In this document: positions 44,523-57,300 of the stretch, one piece after another
Layout: the number at the start of each line of letters is the position of its first letter
Position numbering within the stretch: the stretch's first letter is position 1
Assembly: GCA_002189035.1 (NCBI GenBank)
Contig: NEEC01000007.1
Coordinates: forward strand, 992,001-1,056,000
Direction: 5' to 3'
Source: Utricularia gibba
Lineage: Eukaryota; Streptophyta; Magnoliopsida; Lamiales; Lentibulariaceae
DNA: 64,000 nt
Position numbers and translations under genes: made by a program
The notes under the pieces: model-generated
What the model saw: only the letters and a program-made list of their open reading frames with translations
What the model was told of the DNA's origin: nothing
Database searches by the model: none

Positions 44523-46257
44523 GTGTTCCCCCCGGCGAAGATAAAACTCTGCAGAAAACACCCCTCAAATCTCTAACAAAAAATCCAGAACCTGACCCAA
44601 TTGCTTTTCAAAATCCAACCCGAAAGTCAAATCAAAATAAATCTAAACTAGAAAGCCGGAAACAGAAGTGACACAAGAAAAAGAAACGAAAGGGCGGTCG
44701 TATTTATAGGGATACAATGCGCAAGAAAAACTGGTGACTGACATGGAAAGAGAACAGAAAAATGGGGACACGAGGGCAGGGAGAGTTTGAAAGTTACACG
44801 CATCGCTTTGGGGGAGGGAAACAGAGAGTTCACAGTTCAGAGTACCCCCAAGTCTACAGTACACACACAGTATCCAACCAGGTACGAAAACGAAGAACAG
44901 AAGCGACACCTGAAAGTTTCAGTCCTGCCGACCACAGGGTGGCACAGAGACTTACCCTGCCTTTGCCCGGTCCCCTATTTTATATACGGAAACATATTAT
45001 TCGTACATGAATAAAAATAAAAAATCGAATATTTGCTTCTTTTTTTATTACTAGAAAAATATTTGAAATACAAATAGAGATCTCTAATTTATTAAAATAT
45101 TATTTATTAATTTTTAATTATTGGAAAAATGCAAAGTCGTCATTGAGAATAAATACTACGTCGTTTTCATGACGGACCATTGGCACGCAAGAGTCACAAC
45201 CATTGTCCAGGTTCAAGATCATTAAGGTGGCCTTTTAGATGATTTTTATTAAAATAATATAATTATGGTTTAATAATCATTAATAGACTTCTAAGTTATT
45301 TAGTTGAATAATCGTTTTCAGAACTGGGCTTGATGGGCCATTAGGATAAAAATAATTAATTTATTTGGATTTAGATAAAAATAATAGAAAAGTAATTTAT
45401 GGGCTTAGGGGATCGGCCCAAGGTCAAATTCCCCTTGTACCGGTTTTTGGGACAAAAACTCTTCGGATCCGGGAGTGAGTTTTCCGGTGGAGAGTTCGAT
45501 GTTCGTACCGTTGCCGTGATTCCGGCAAGATCGGGACCTGAATTTCTCCAAAGGTAACATCGGCTTTTTACTCTTTTCGGTTTAAAATTTCGAAGGCCGG
45601 TGATAGAATTTAGTGCGCAGAAGGTGGGGTTTGTGTTCCATGTGTATTGTGTCGTTTACATGTGAACGCCAAACCCTGAACTTATCGAACTCGTGTGAAA
45701 GTTTCGGTGTTCTGCTTTGTAAGACATGGTTTGGAAGGTTTTCGTTCGTCTGGCTTGCACTATTTGGTTAGGAACTGGAATTCGGGAATAAGATTCCCGA
45801 GCACTCAACCCCATCAGCACTTTTTGAAAGACAAATTAGAGTATGAATGAGGAAAATCTTGGTTGTAATGAAAAAGTGAACGAGGATTGGTTTCTTTTTT
45901 TTCGCAGTCTCGACCCTCTACTAGAAAAACTTGGGTTCTTGAATTTGAAGGGATGTTTGGAATCGTTGTCTCTTATCTTGAATTAAACTTCCACTTCTGT
46001 TGCATCTTGTCATGCATGTTGAGATCCAGAGAAATTGTTTTCGCAGTCTAGACCCTCTACTGCATTCTGAAGCTGGCACTCTACTAAAAAACAAACCTTT
46101 TAATGGATCTGAAGGGCTTCGTTATTCTTCGGATTTTCTGGTCGTTGGTGTTTACAAATCTAGCACTCCTGTCCACATTTAGAATTTCATTCATTCATTC
46201 TTTTTTTTTCCCGTGGTTTGAGGTTAGGTTACTGTACGCGGACATGGTCTTCGTGCC
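44523..46257. other. Divergent promoter region, ARF and COX16
   Basis: 44523-45000 is the ARF promoter and leader. 45010-45400 is AT-rich. A probable COX16 leader exon ends near 45553 with an AAG-GTAACA donor, so much of 45554-46240 is likely a 5' UTR intron. Confidence 0.5.
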
Positions 46258-46844
46258 ATGGCGGCAGAATCATCAAAAGACGTAGGCAATCAACAAAGGT
46301 TTTCCATTGTTAGATTTCAACCATCAGCGTTGCAGTATAAACGATGGGGCAGGAAGTCGCCTTTTGTTAGATACGGTCTTCCCATGATCTCGCTCACTGT
46401 TCTTGGAGCTCTTGGGCTTGGCCATCTATTGCAAGGAAGGTTAGCTTTTTTTTTTTTCTATTAGCTGTTGTAAGTCCCTGTGTTCATTGTTCATCCTCCA
46501 CAAATTACGTGAAGATGTTCCTTCGGTTTGATTGTGTGAATATTAATTCAGCAAGGACATTGCAAAAGCTAAGGATGACATCGAGTGGGAAATTATTGAA
46601 TCACAAGAAGCTCTGTCAAGAACTGGGCCTGTTGGTGCATACAAACCAAAGAAGCTATCATTGGAGGAAGAGCTGACGGTAACTTCGTCGCTTTTTCGTA
46701 CTCCGCATGTAGTTTGAAGACACCTCATGTGCAAGAAAATTGCATTTTACCACCACCTTATCTCTTTCACAGGCCCTGCAACAAAAGGTTGACATAGATA
46801 ACTATGAATTCAAGAAAATACCGAAGCCAGGGTTAGGAAAATGA
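46258..46844 (+). CDS. COX16: Cytochrome c oxidase assembly protein COX16
   Basis: Small inner-mitochondrial-membrane protein that helps deliver copper to COX2 during complex IV assembly. Three exons: 46258-46439, 46552-46678 and 46773-46844, giving 126 aa, in the family range. Features: basic N-terminus [15 protein letters not shown], a single membrane helix [16 protein letters not shown], then [10 protein letters not shown] and a C-terminal FKKIPKPG, which fit the COX16 family (PF14138). All introns are GT-AG. A long intron in the 5' leader is likely. Confidence 0.92.
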
Positions 46845-47438
46845 AGGCTTGCAGTTGAGCTTCGGCAGGCTGAAATTGCACCAGAAACAATGAGATGTTG
46901 TCCACGATCAGCGAACCACAAATATTACCAATTCGTTGGTCTACTCAACGAACTCAATCCACTTTTCGGTGAGAACTAACATTTTTGTTCTGGTTTTAAC
47001 AATTGTAAACTCTCGATTTGCAAGGTTGAATAAGTTAATAGTATAGTTACAAGCCATTGCCATCAAGAAAGCCTTTTTCCCCTTGTAGCCTGTTTTGATG
47101 CTCAGTTGCAAATAAGAACATCAGTTAGCTGAAAAGTTTTTTTTTTGCTTTATGATGAAACCATCCGAGACAATAGTGTTGATATTTACTATAAATAAAC
47201 TTATGCAGGATACTACTAACATCCACTAGGAAATCAGAGAAAAGATACAAGTCCATATACCCTCCTCTCCACAGCACCACCAACAATTACATTACTACTC
47301 TTTCCCCCTTCTCCAGCAGTATACCTCCATTACCATTTATTCCATGGAAAGACAACCCAACGACGCGTGTGGAAAAGGTAGGTTGGGTGGTCATTGGATA
47401 ACTGCTACAAATGATGCACGCTTTTTTCTGCATAGTTT
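46845..47438. other. Convergent 3' flanks
   Basis: Between the COX16 and WAV3-like stop codons. Nothing recognised. Confidence 0.5.
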
Positions 47439-49722
47439 CTAACCTGGCTTTGATCTTGACCCAAATGACCAGTGAGGTAGCAGAAGTCTTTGAGACGAAG
47501 AGCCGCCCAGTGAGGCGGCTTGAGAACGAGTAACCATCTCGACCATGGACGGGGTTTGATAGGACTGAACAAGGCTTGAAAAATCAGTAGAATCGCCTCT
47601 AGCTGTTGCCCTCTGCCAAGAATGTGAACTTAGTCCGGATAAAATGTATGCTCTTCCGGATGCTTCATAAACATTTCTGCTCGCCATTCTCTCCTGCATT
47701 TCCTTGAGCTCAGCATCAAGGGAAATGCAGAGCCTGTCATGTGATTTAGCTGAAACAGAGCTACCTATAACCCTTCGAATGTTTTCCAGTATGGAGACTG
47801 CACCAGCCATGTCTCCACTTTCAGCAGCAGCATTGGCTTGTGTCATAGCCTCTGCAGCTTGGATCCTGTTCCTTTGTCTATCCACTTCAATTGACACGCC
47901 CTGTTCCAAACGGACGTCGGTTCTCCCAATTCGAATGTCTCCACTTTCCACAGTCACCGGCAGCATTGTCAGCGGATCAGCATACACACATCTGACTCTC
48001 AGAAGGTATGTCTCATTATCCAGTGTTTCTTTAGGAATGTTTATGGAGATCAAGAAGTCCCTTTCTTCATCTGCATATAGATTTCCAACATCAATAATTC
48101 CTATACGTTGATTGGATAGGATACGGTTTGGGTAACTTCCCACTTTCATAGAAATAATATGGATTGCAGGGTGGCCACACTCAACTGTGACGGTCAAATC
48201 CTTCACCACAACACTCAGCAACCCTCCAATGCACTGAGCAAATGCATCCTGGATTACTGCTTCAGTCTCGATGAAGGAAAAGGTTCCTCCAGATATCTCA
48301 GATATTGTGTGCATCGCTGTTGGATCATGATCAGCTCCAAAGCCAAATGTATGAACGGGGATCTTGAAGCCCAATCTCTCACCTGATCGAACAGATAAGG
48401 GAAGAAGCAGCTCATAATTTGGTGAGTTGGTGCTCACAGGATTGTTGACAGTGTAAGTGTCTTGGCCGTCAGACAACAAGATTATGCTAGCAATTGGATT
48501 TTTTTCTTTCCTCTCTTCTATAATCTTGGCCCCCTTTCTCAAGCCTTCAGCAATATTAGTTCCTCCACTGGCAACAAGTGAGTTAACTGCTTGCAGGGCT
48601 TGCTGCCTCCCAGTTTCTGACATTCGACGCAGGGGGAAGATGCGGCGAGCTGTTGAAGAGAATGAGATCACGGCCAGCCTATCATTGAGGCCAAGATTCT
48701 GTATCACAAATCCCATTGCACGCTTCAGCAGTGCAAGCTTTGTCCCGGCCATGCTTCCGCTGGTATCAAGAACAGTGACAAGATCAACAGGAGCACGAGA
48801 CTTCTGAGACATGTTAGGAAACTGCAAATTGTTGCTGCTGGTGCTGAGCCACGAATTGGAACTCGGAGCCTTCAAATTAAGCAACACACTAAAGCTGTCA
48901 ACTTGGCTTGTTTTAGGAACAGTTGCAACTTCAGTGAATGTCCCAATACTGATCTTTCTCCGATCATGTAAGTCCTTCAGACCAGTTCCTGCAGAATCAG
49001 TTTTACGTTCTAGCGGCTCATCATCATCATATGTCACAGGCTCTGCGACTTGCAGTGCAGATGGCATATTCCTGCTTGAATTTGAACGAGGTGGCATTCG
49101 GCGGATAAACGTTATGACAGCATCGTCTTGAGCTCGATTCATGCCGGTGATCCTTCCCTCTTGCAATGGAGATCCATTACAAGGGCCTTGTAGGGGAACA
49201 TCCTTCCACTTTGCTCTGCAAACAGGGCATATTTTGTTTCCATGCTTCACGTTTGAAGTAATACATTGGAAATGAAAGGTGTGTGAGCATTCTGCCGTAA
49301 ATATGGCTTGCCCATTTCCAGGTCTCATTGATGTCAAGCATATAGAGCATATCTTCTGAAGAACACACGGAGAACATGTCAGAGAACAATCATCTTATGA
49401 AATGAAGAAACCCAAAATTGTTTCTTTTTTGCCTTCAAGCTACAAGTTCACATTCCAGAACAGAATCTCCGATACATCTCACATGTCAACAGAGGCAATA
49501 AGCAAGAAACCTAGATAAAGAGAGAGGAGAAAGGAAAACGACCTTTGAAGAGGATCTATCGGAGCTTTTGGAAGCTGACAGCGGCCCGTAGGATGAAAAG
49601 TCGGTCGCCTGAGACAACAAGGCGGCTTCCGACGGTGGCAAGGAGTGATACTCGTTATTGCTTCCGGTGAGACACCTATTCAACCCGAGTGCAGCCCTGA
49701 TTTTTCTCCATTTATCGCCCAT
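47439..49722 (-). CDS. RING/vWA E3 ubiquitin ligase, WAV3 family
   Basis: Cytosolic ubiquitin ligase; WAV3 and its homologues control root growth direction and gravitropism. Exon 1 is 49722-49543 and exon 2 49355-47439, giving 698 aa. The N-terminus MGDKWRKIRAALGLNRC is the conserved start. The RING-H2-like finger spans about residues 63-110 (CSICLTSM, CSHTFHFQC, CPVCRAKW). A von Willebrand A domain follows (PVDLVTVLDTSGSMAGTK, with the metal-site D-x-S-x-S), then a C-terminal helical region with the short motif SHSWQRATARGDS. There are no frame breaks. The domain order RING then vWA is that of plant WAV3/EDA40-type proteins. Confidence 0.94.
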
Positions 49723-51863
49723 TTCAATCCACCTTTAAGCAAGATTCATCCAAATAACAGCCTCCCTGAGAGAACCCCAGAATCAAAATTCCCAACTTTT
49801 CGAAAAGAAAACTTTTCAGCACAAAAGGCCGATTCCCCAAGAGATGTTCCTCTGGGTTCCCTTGATCGAAGCTGAAACAGGGGACGAAGAAGAGTTCGTT
49901 TCAAGCACGCATAACAAGAGTGGACGCAAACCCAGTTGAACCGCGGCTGCGTGAACTTTGAAGATTCCAATCGGGTAACCTCCAAACACAATAACTTTGC
50001 TTTTTCTACCAGAAAGAAAAAAAAAAAAAAACTTGTCTTCTCGTCACTCGGCAGCCAACGAAGAAAAAAGGTGAAATGGGGGAAAAGTAAACAGCGCACG
50101 GAAGGGAGGCCTGTTTCCACTACATAAAAATAAATGGCGTTAATGGGGAGACGTGAGCTGACCTTACGCTGCCCGCTTTCGAACTTTATGGCTTCGTACA
50201 TGTGCGTTTTGGCCCATCATTTTCCGACTGTGCTTCGGTGGATAACTCAAATTCAGCTCCAAGATTCTCCAATGGCTGACACCTACCCTCGGGTGAAGGA
50301 GAAGGTCGCATATTGTACTATTATTTATTCTCCCAATAATCAGCCATTTATCATTTTGGGAATACAAAGAAAAATTATATTTAAATTTCTTTTTAATGTT
50401 CACTTTCATAAACAGCCCATAACACGAATGCACGCCCACCGCAGCAAGATTCGATTTTTATTTCATTTCTCAATCATCATTTGCATATGTAATCATGGTA
50501 TTGGAGCATGCTGACAGCGTGGCAATCCTCTCATTTTCAGGACTTGTGGTTCTTTATCTGTATTCTGAATTCCCATGTCTGCTGTTGAGGCAGAGTCCTT
50601 GAACAAAATGGCATCATGCTTCAACTCCCTAGCAGATCTTTGGCCTATCTGTCATGCTGTCGATCCCAGCTGTTGTCCACACCCCCATCGCTCTCTGGGT
50701 CCAACTCGATCGAGTCTGTGAGCTACGTGGTCTAGATCGAGGTTGAGTCTGTGAGCAATCAACAGAAAGCTTCTTCCTTTTCTTTGTATACCCACCATGG
50801 GATTGATTCTATCACCAGTACAGGGTCTCCATGTGCTGCCTGCACCGGAGGAGATTGGTTGATCTGTTTGTTATTTGCTTGGAAACTATGGCAACTGCAT
50901 CAAAAGAGATTTGCAGTAAGGGGAGAGGAGAAGAGAAATGGCTCCCAAACAAGTGATGAAACTATGTTCCCAGATGTCAATGGTGGCCTCCCACAGTCAC
51001 CCCATTACAACAAACATTCATACCCCACTTGCTCCATCCCACTTCGTGCATATTTCTAGGAATTTCACAAAGTTGGGTAAAGAATCCCAGAACTTCGACC
51101 GTGAAGCCATTATACCAGACAGATCAGCTTGAAGTTTGTCAATATAACACAAACAAAATCGATGCAGTCATTCTATTGAAACTTAAACTGGAGCTGACGA
51201 AAAAATTTTGGAGCCTCAAAAGCAATTATTACACTTTAGACTACACGCCCTCACACGCAAAATGTTGAGTCACTACCCATGGAATGCACACCGATCTCCC
51301 TCATCTACGTTACCCTGAAATCCATGGAATCATCATCAAATCCCATCACACTATCATAAAAAATCCCATCCATGAACCTGCCAGACAACAGGTGAAGCTT
51401 GCCACACCACTAAAGTCATGAATACCAGTGTTTGTGATTGATGTAAGGGACGGTTCTGTATGTTTTCCAAAGAACACATTTCAGGCCTGAAGGAAACTAA
51501 ACTAGGCAAATAACATGGGCATTGATGATGCACAAGTTGTGGATAGTGGAGCTTCCCCCCTCAGCATTCACACTTTATCCCACTTTAACCCTCACAGCTT
51601 TTCAAAAGGAAAAGAAATACCCCAACATCAATATGAGGAAGAGGAACCGGCACCTTTTTATCTCGAATGACTCAAACCCCTAAAATCTAACGCACATTCA
51701 ACCCTTTACACATCAAATGCACACTCCTCAGTGCATTCCATCCTTCGATTTCACTTTTTCAATCCACAACATACATAAACTGCGGCCAAGACTCGTTTCG
51801 TACCGTCGCATAACAAGCCCACATGCAAGAAACTCACACAAAAGCTCCCAAGATAAACAGTAA

Positions 51864-51889
51864 TGTGTGTGTGTGTGTGTGTGTGTGTG
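51864..51889 (+). repeat. (TG)n microsatellite
   Basis: Thirteen TG units followed by GAGTGAGTG. Confidence 0.95.
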
Positions 51890-53123
51890 AGTGAGTGGGG
51901 TAAAAAAGGTAGAAGCGCGAAGGGATGATTCCCCCTTCAAAGTAAAAGGGGTGAGATTCCATGTGAACATTCTCCCCTGCCATAAATCCAACAGACTTTA
52001 GGTTATAAGTCAACCCACAAAGCAAAGTCTTTTGGTTCTGTCATTCCCTTCCTCTTTATTCTCATTCCTCGTGCTCATGAGGACGACTCACAAGTCTTGA
52101 TGAACCTTTTTTTTGTATTAATAATTAATTTTAAAAAGAAATAATGGCCAATATTATATAATTTTTTACTTTTTTAAAAAGACGCCAGAAAAATGTCGCA
52201 ATTTCAAATTAATTAACCGTTATCAAAGCGAATAAAAATAAATAAAAATTGCATATTTAATGTTCTGTTGGGCCTTACCTTTTCTTCATGAGCCTATTTA
52301 AGGTTCTGGCCCGTTTTATACGGGCCAGGGTCATCATGACTCGTGAGACACGTGGCATGTTAGTTGGGCCGGAGGTGGCAGTGTGCTTTTTTAGGAATAA
52401 TCAAAATTGGTAATAAAAATGATGACTAAATTTCCATAAATTCTGAATATAATTCCAATTTCCATAATTTTTAAATTATTTGAGGTTTAAAAGGCACGGC
52501 TACATTGAAAATCCTTTATTTACTCATATTTTTTAAAATTAATTAATTAATTATCGTAACAATTAATCTCTTAATTAATAAATAAACTAAATTAATTAGA
52601 AATAATTCCCCCTCAAATCCTCTGTCTGCCTCGTCGCGACAATTTCCAAGGACTAGGCCCTATTCTCCCCAGTCTCCACTTTCTTGTTGAATCAAGGGAG
52701 GAGTCCTTTTTATTCCCCCGAATCTGCCCCTACTCCTACGGCCCCATCAATGTCGTGCATTCCCAATGCGGAGGGGCATTGATGTCTTTTCTTGCATGGC
52801 TACGCCCTAGCGCAAGCCTGTGCTGCGCCACCCACCACTCTCCATGTTTTCAGAATTGCCTCCGCACCAAAAACTATACGCATGCTCTCCTTCATCATCA
52901 TGATGGTTTGTGTGTGGAACTGCGCAGAAGTGAATAGCGAGAATATCATTAATGGAGTCGAGGTGGGGTGGGGAATTCTTTTATGATAGGATCAGCTTGT
53001 TTGGGAATTTAGGATTCACTTGTGTTCATTGGACGATCCTGTGGTATCTTGGAAGAGATCGTCTCTTCTTTTTCTTATTTTGTGCACAGATATTGATGCT
53101 TCGTATGATTGGTTGGATTGGTG

Positions 53124-53130
53124 TATAAAT
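53124..53130 (+). promoter_or_regulatory. TATA box of WOX2
   Basis: TATAAAT, 75 bp upstream of the WOX2 ATG, leaving a leader of about 45-50 nt. Confidence 0.75.
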
Positions 53131-53204
53131 ATGGCACCAGATTCACTGCTTTTCCATCTCCCATGCGATCTATCCACACAGATCGTGTCTGTGTGAAGGG
53201 GAAG

Positions 53205-53909
53205 ATGGAGGGTGGAGATGGGAGTCATGGAAATGGGTCTGGGGGTCGAGATGGAATCCAACGAAGGAGCAAATAGCGATGCTGGAAGGGTTGTACAAGC
53301 AAGGATTGAGGACTCCGAGTGCTGAACAGATTCAGCAGATCAGTAACAGGTTGAAGGATTTTGGTCACATTGAAGGCAAAAATGTTTTCTACTGGTTTCA
53401 GAATCACAAAGCCCGGCAAAGACAGAAGCAGAAACAAGAGGATTTGGCGTATTTCAACACTTTTCTTCATCAGGCTCATCCCATTTTACCTCCACCCTAT
53501 CATCATCATCCTCAAGGTTGGATACATTCTGAAACACTGAGGAATCGAATGCAGTTGATTTGTATGTAATCTAATGTTACGGCTTTTTGGGTGTGTTGAA
53601 GTTATTTGCAGCAGCCCATGTTACAGCGTGGCTCCAAATCCAACGAGGAGTCATCATCAGTTTATGTATCATCAGCAACAACACTACGAGAAACAGCTGC
53701 AAATCGCAGGCGCCAGGGGAATGAAGAGGAGCAGGGGAAGTGTGGAGGAGCAGAACGGTAACATAAGCACCAATCACATTACGGAAACACTGGACTTGTT
53801 CCCAGTTCATCCAACGGGGCTTTTGGAGGAATCAACGGCTGAGAAAGAGCAGAATGAGGAAGGCGAAGAGGAAGGATGGTTTTCTATGGGAGTCGAGAAA
53901 AATCACTGA
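53205..53909 (+). CDS. WOX2: WUSCHEL-related homeobox protein, WOX2-like
   Basis: Homeodomain transcription factor; WOX2 patterns the apical lineage of the early embryo. Exons 53205-53516 and 53602-53909; 206 aa once one base is restored. The WOX homeodomain starts [20 protein letters not shown] and runs through [40 protein letters not shown] to [10 protein letters not shown], which matches WOX2 best. The WUS box [11 protein letters not shown] is present near the C-terminus, followed by an acidic tail ([13 protein letters not shown]). The G5 run at 53241-53245, just before the homeodomain, lacks one base: [14 protein letters not shown] must shift frame to reach SRWNP. The intron acceptor GAAG at 53598-53601 is the only one that keeps phase. 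Confidence 0.9.
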
Positions 53910-54348
53910 AATTAAGATCTTGAGAGATGGGTATCGATTAGTTTCACTCAAGATCATAATTTTTTGCTGTTTTGAGGGGTTGCTTCTCGAGCTAGGCTAT
54001 AGACAGAGTTTGAAAGGCAGCCAAGACTGCTGCGCTGCGCTGCGCGCTTGACTGTTGGATTCTGCTGCCTTTTCTTTTGCTTTGTGTTTGTTTCAAGGAG
54101 ATTGATTCCACATGACAGCCCACAGTTACTCCACGTTTTGCTACTTGATTGGCTTTTAGTACTTTCAAACCAGTAGTATTGACAACACTCTACAAAAGAA
54201 TATTTGCCATCCGCACAACCATGAAAGAATCGCTCTGTTTTGCATGAATGGTTCTTCTTCTACATTCTACACAATATACAACTCCCAAAACACTATACTG
54301 CAAATAAAGAATGATGGCCGATGGACCTGAGAAACATTGCATTTCAGC
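53910..54348. other. Convergent 3' flanks
   Basis: WOX2 3' UTR and ABCG 3' UTR. Nothing further recognised. Confidence 0.5.
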
Positions 54349-57300
54349 TCATTTCTTCTTGTGTAGAACCAGCATACCTACAAAGGCTGTGCCACGGAGA
54401 ACCACACCAACGATGATGAGGTAGAGCAGGCACAGACCCCAGTTGTGAACGTTGTATCCGAATCTTTGCAGCACGCCGCAGCGCGTTAGAAGCCAGACGC
54501 CATGGTATCTGAGCAAATGAGGTAGTGAATGTTAGCTCTCAGAACGCGAGATTTCAGGGGTGCAAAGAAGTGTGCTGCCTGCCCGCTAGTTTAGATGGTA
54601 AAACTATCTACCTGTTTGCGTTTGCGATGACGAATGCTTCAAGAGTCCACTTGGGATAACAGATATTCGACACAGCTGACACCACTCTGCTTGGTTCCGC
54701 CTGAGTGGAGATGAGCGTCAAGACCACTGGTAACAGTACTGATAACTGCATTAAGTTGGAGATTGAGACGTGATTTAGCAGAGCATGTGGGGATGTTACA
54801 TAATACAGTATGGATACAGGGGAGAGCAGTTACCAGTTGGGAAGGCCCGGGTTCGAGAAATATGGCAAGTGTGTAACCGATTCCAGTGACACAGTACACG
54901 AGGCAGAGCAGGACGATGTAGTTGTCAGCAAATGATGATCTGGGATTACTGAAGAAGTAAAACATTGAGAGATAGACCACAGGCTTGATCAACACATTGA
55001 AGATGTCGACGGTATCCTTTGCGACAAAGTGAGCCAGACTGCTGATCCCCGAAGCACTTTCCCTCCAATATTGCAACTTGTCCAGAGAAAATGTTCTTAG
55101 AGATGCAATCTTGCATAGAAGAGCTGAAACCAGTGAAATGCGCTAAAAAGTCAAGATCCATGATAGAAATATGTCACCTAAACGGCACTCTTAATACACT
55201 TGAAGTTGTATATGAATAATTTAAAGCTAATGTACTTCAGGGAAGGTGCAAGCAAGCAGAAGAAGAATTTGTATGTACTTACAAACAGCAATCACTGTAT
55301 ATGTGTATGCAGCAAATCCAAAAGTCCAGTTATTCGCTCTCTCCAATGTACCCAAGCATGCCCCTGCTATTAACAGGATAAGATAATCCACTGCCTGTGT
55401 TTTAGCATCACGGAGTCGCTGCTTAGTCATCCTGGATACATCATTCAGATTAGATAGCAGGTAATCAGACCATCAATACTACAACCAGTAGGAACGTTAA
55501 CACAAGTACCTGCCAAGGAAATATTTGTACTGAGTGAGTATGTTTGGCGTTCTTCTATTGGACAAGTCAGTTGACTTTAGGAATTTGTGTTTTACTATAT
55601 CCCTCCGAGTTTCCATGTTGAGCTTAAGATCTTGCAGGAACTCACCCAGAAATGATTTTTCCCCGTTGGAGGAGCCAACAGAGTCTTGACTATGATAGTG
55701 ACCATTGTCAAGAGTTGGCAGAGCATCATCAGGAACATCAGATCTCATATCTGGTGGGATAGGATAGCCATTGTGCAGCATCCATCTCACAGGGAGCTCT
55801 TTGTAACTAACAGCTGTTCCAGACTTTTCTTTTACCATGCCTTCCAAAATGTCGATGTAGTGATCTGGTGGATTCACACGCTCCGGAACTACAATACCAA
55901 GGTTCGAAAAATATTGTTCCATTCTTTTAGCTGATCCATGATATGCAGTAAGACCCCCTTTGCTAGAAGTACCAAATCATCGAACATCTGAAACAATGTA
56001 TAGCTGGAACAGAAAATACAGAATATTACATAAGTTGGATAGCATGAGCTCAGTTTCACTGAATTTACGAAATCTAGAAGTGATCATTACCTTGGTTGAT
56101 GGACCACCATGCAAACATTTACACCTTCTATGGCTTCTCGTCTAAGCGCTCTCAAAAGTAACAGCGATGAGGTGCTGTCCAAACCAGACGTAGGCTCGTC
56201 CAAGAACAACAGAGATGGCTCTATTACCATTTCAATGCCAACATTCACACGTTTTCGCTGACCTCCAGAAATGCCTCTGTTCTCCACTGTCCCAACAATG
56301 GAACCCCGTACAGCTTGCAAACCTAAGGAACTAATGACCCTTTCGACCACAAGTACCTTGTCCTTCTTAGGTAAATCTGCAGACAATCTTCAAAAACATT
56401 CAAGATGTTAAACGCAGTAGATAGAAAGAAAAATGGAAAAGGTCAACCAATCAAGATCACTCCATACAGAATTTTAAAGGTAAAGCACTGAATTTATATA
56501 AGGCAGGTATCTACAAGAACATACCTGCAATGTGCACTAAACCATAGGTTTTCCTCAACAGTCAAATTTCCATGCACAATATCATCTTGCGGCACAAAAC
56601 CGATGATCTTTGTGTATGAATGAATAGAAACTGATTCCCCGTTGATCAGAATGGTTCCATTGACCCTGCATCCAACTGTTTTACCAGTTAGAGCAGAAAG
56701 AAAAGTTGTTTTTCCTGCACCTGAGGGACCCATGATAGCAGTGATGCGGCCTGGCCTAATCTTTCCAGTGACAGACTTCAAAAGAATTTTATTTTTGCCC
56801 TTCAGAGTGACAGTTAGATCACTAAAAGAAATCTCAATAGGAGGTCGTCTCCTAGTTTCATGGTGTGTGGCCATTGCAAGCACTCCTGAGAAAGTAGCAT
56901 TCTTGTTCCCCTGCATCTGAGCGTTCTCCTTCTCAAGCTGTGAGTAGGCATACTTGAAAATCTGGCTTTCAGTGTTAATGTCCTTATCCTTGGTCAATCT
57001 CTTCCTTGCTTTTTTGTGATGCTCATCTTTCATGGCATTTGTCATGTCGATGTAATGATTGTCGTCAATTTCATCCCTTTCATTTTCAGAAAGTGGAAAA
57101 GACTCAGAAGTTGATGCCTGAGAGACCGCTGATGGAATAGGATACAAATCACGGCCTGTTTCTTTTTGTATCTCTTTTAATGGGACATCATCTGCTGTGC
57201 TTGGAGTCCTTCCAAGAAATCTTCCAGATAATTGAGAATGTAATTTGAGGGCATTCTTTTTAACAGAATCTTTTGCAGCTTTCCATCTGGCAACTGCTTG

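Larger units (their letters stand above)
49723..53204. other. Long intergenic, WAV3-like and WOX2 upstream regions
   Basis: Two divergent genes share this 3.5-kb region. The first 300 bp are the WAV3-like leader. It contains a (TG)n microsatellite (51864-51889), AT-rich DNA at 52110-52600 and the WOX2 TATA box. No other gene or hairpin RNA recognised. Confidence 0.5.
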
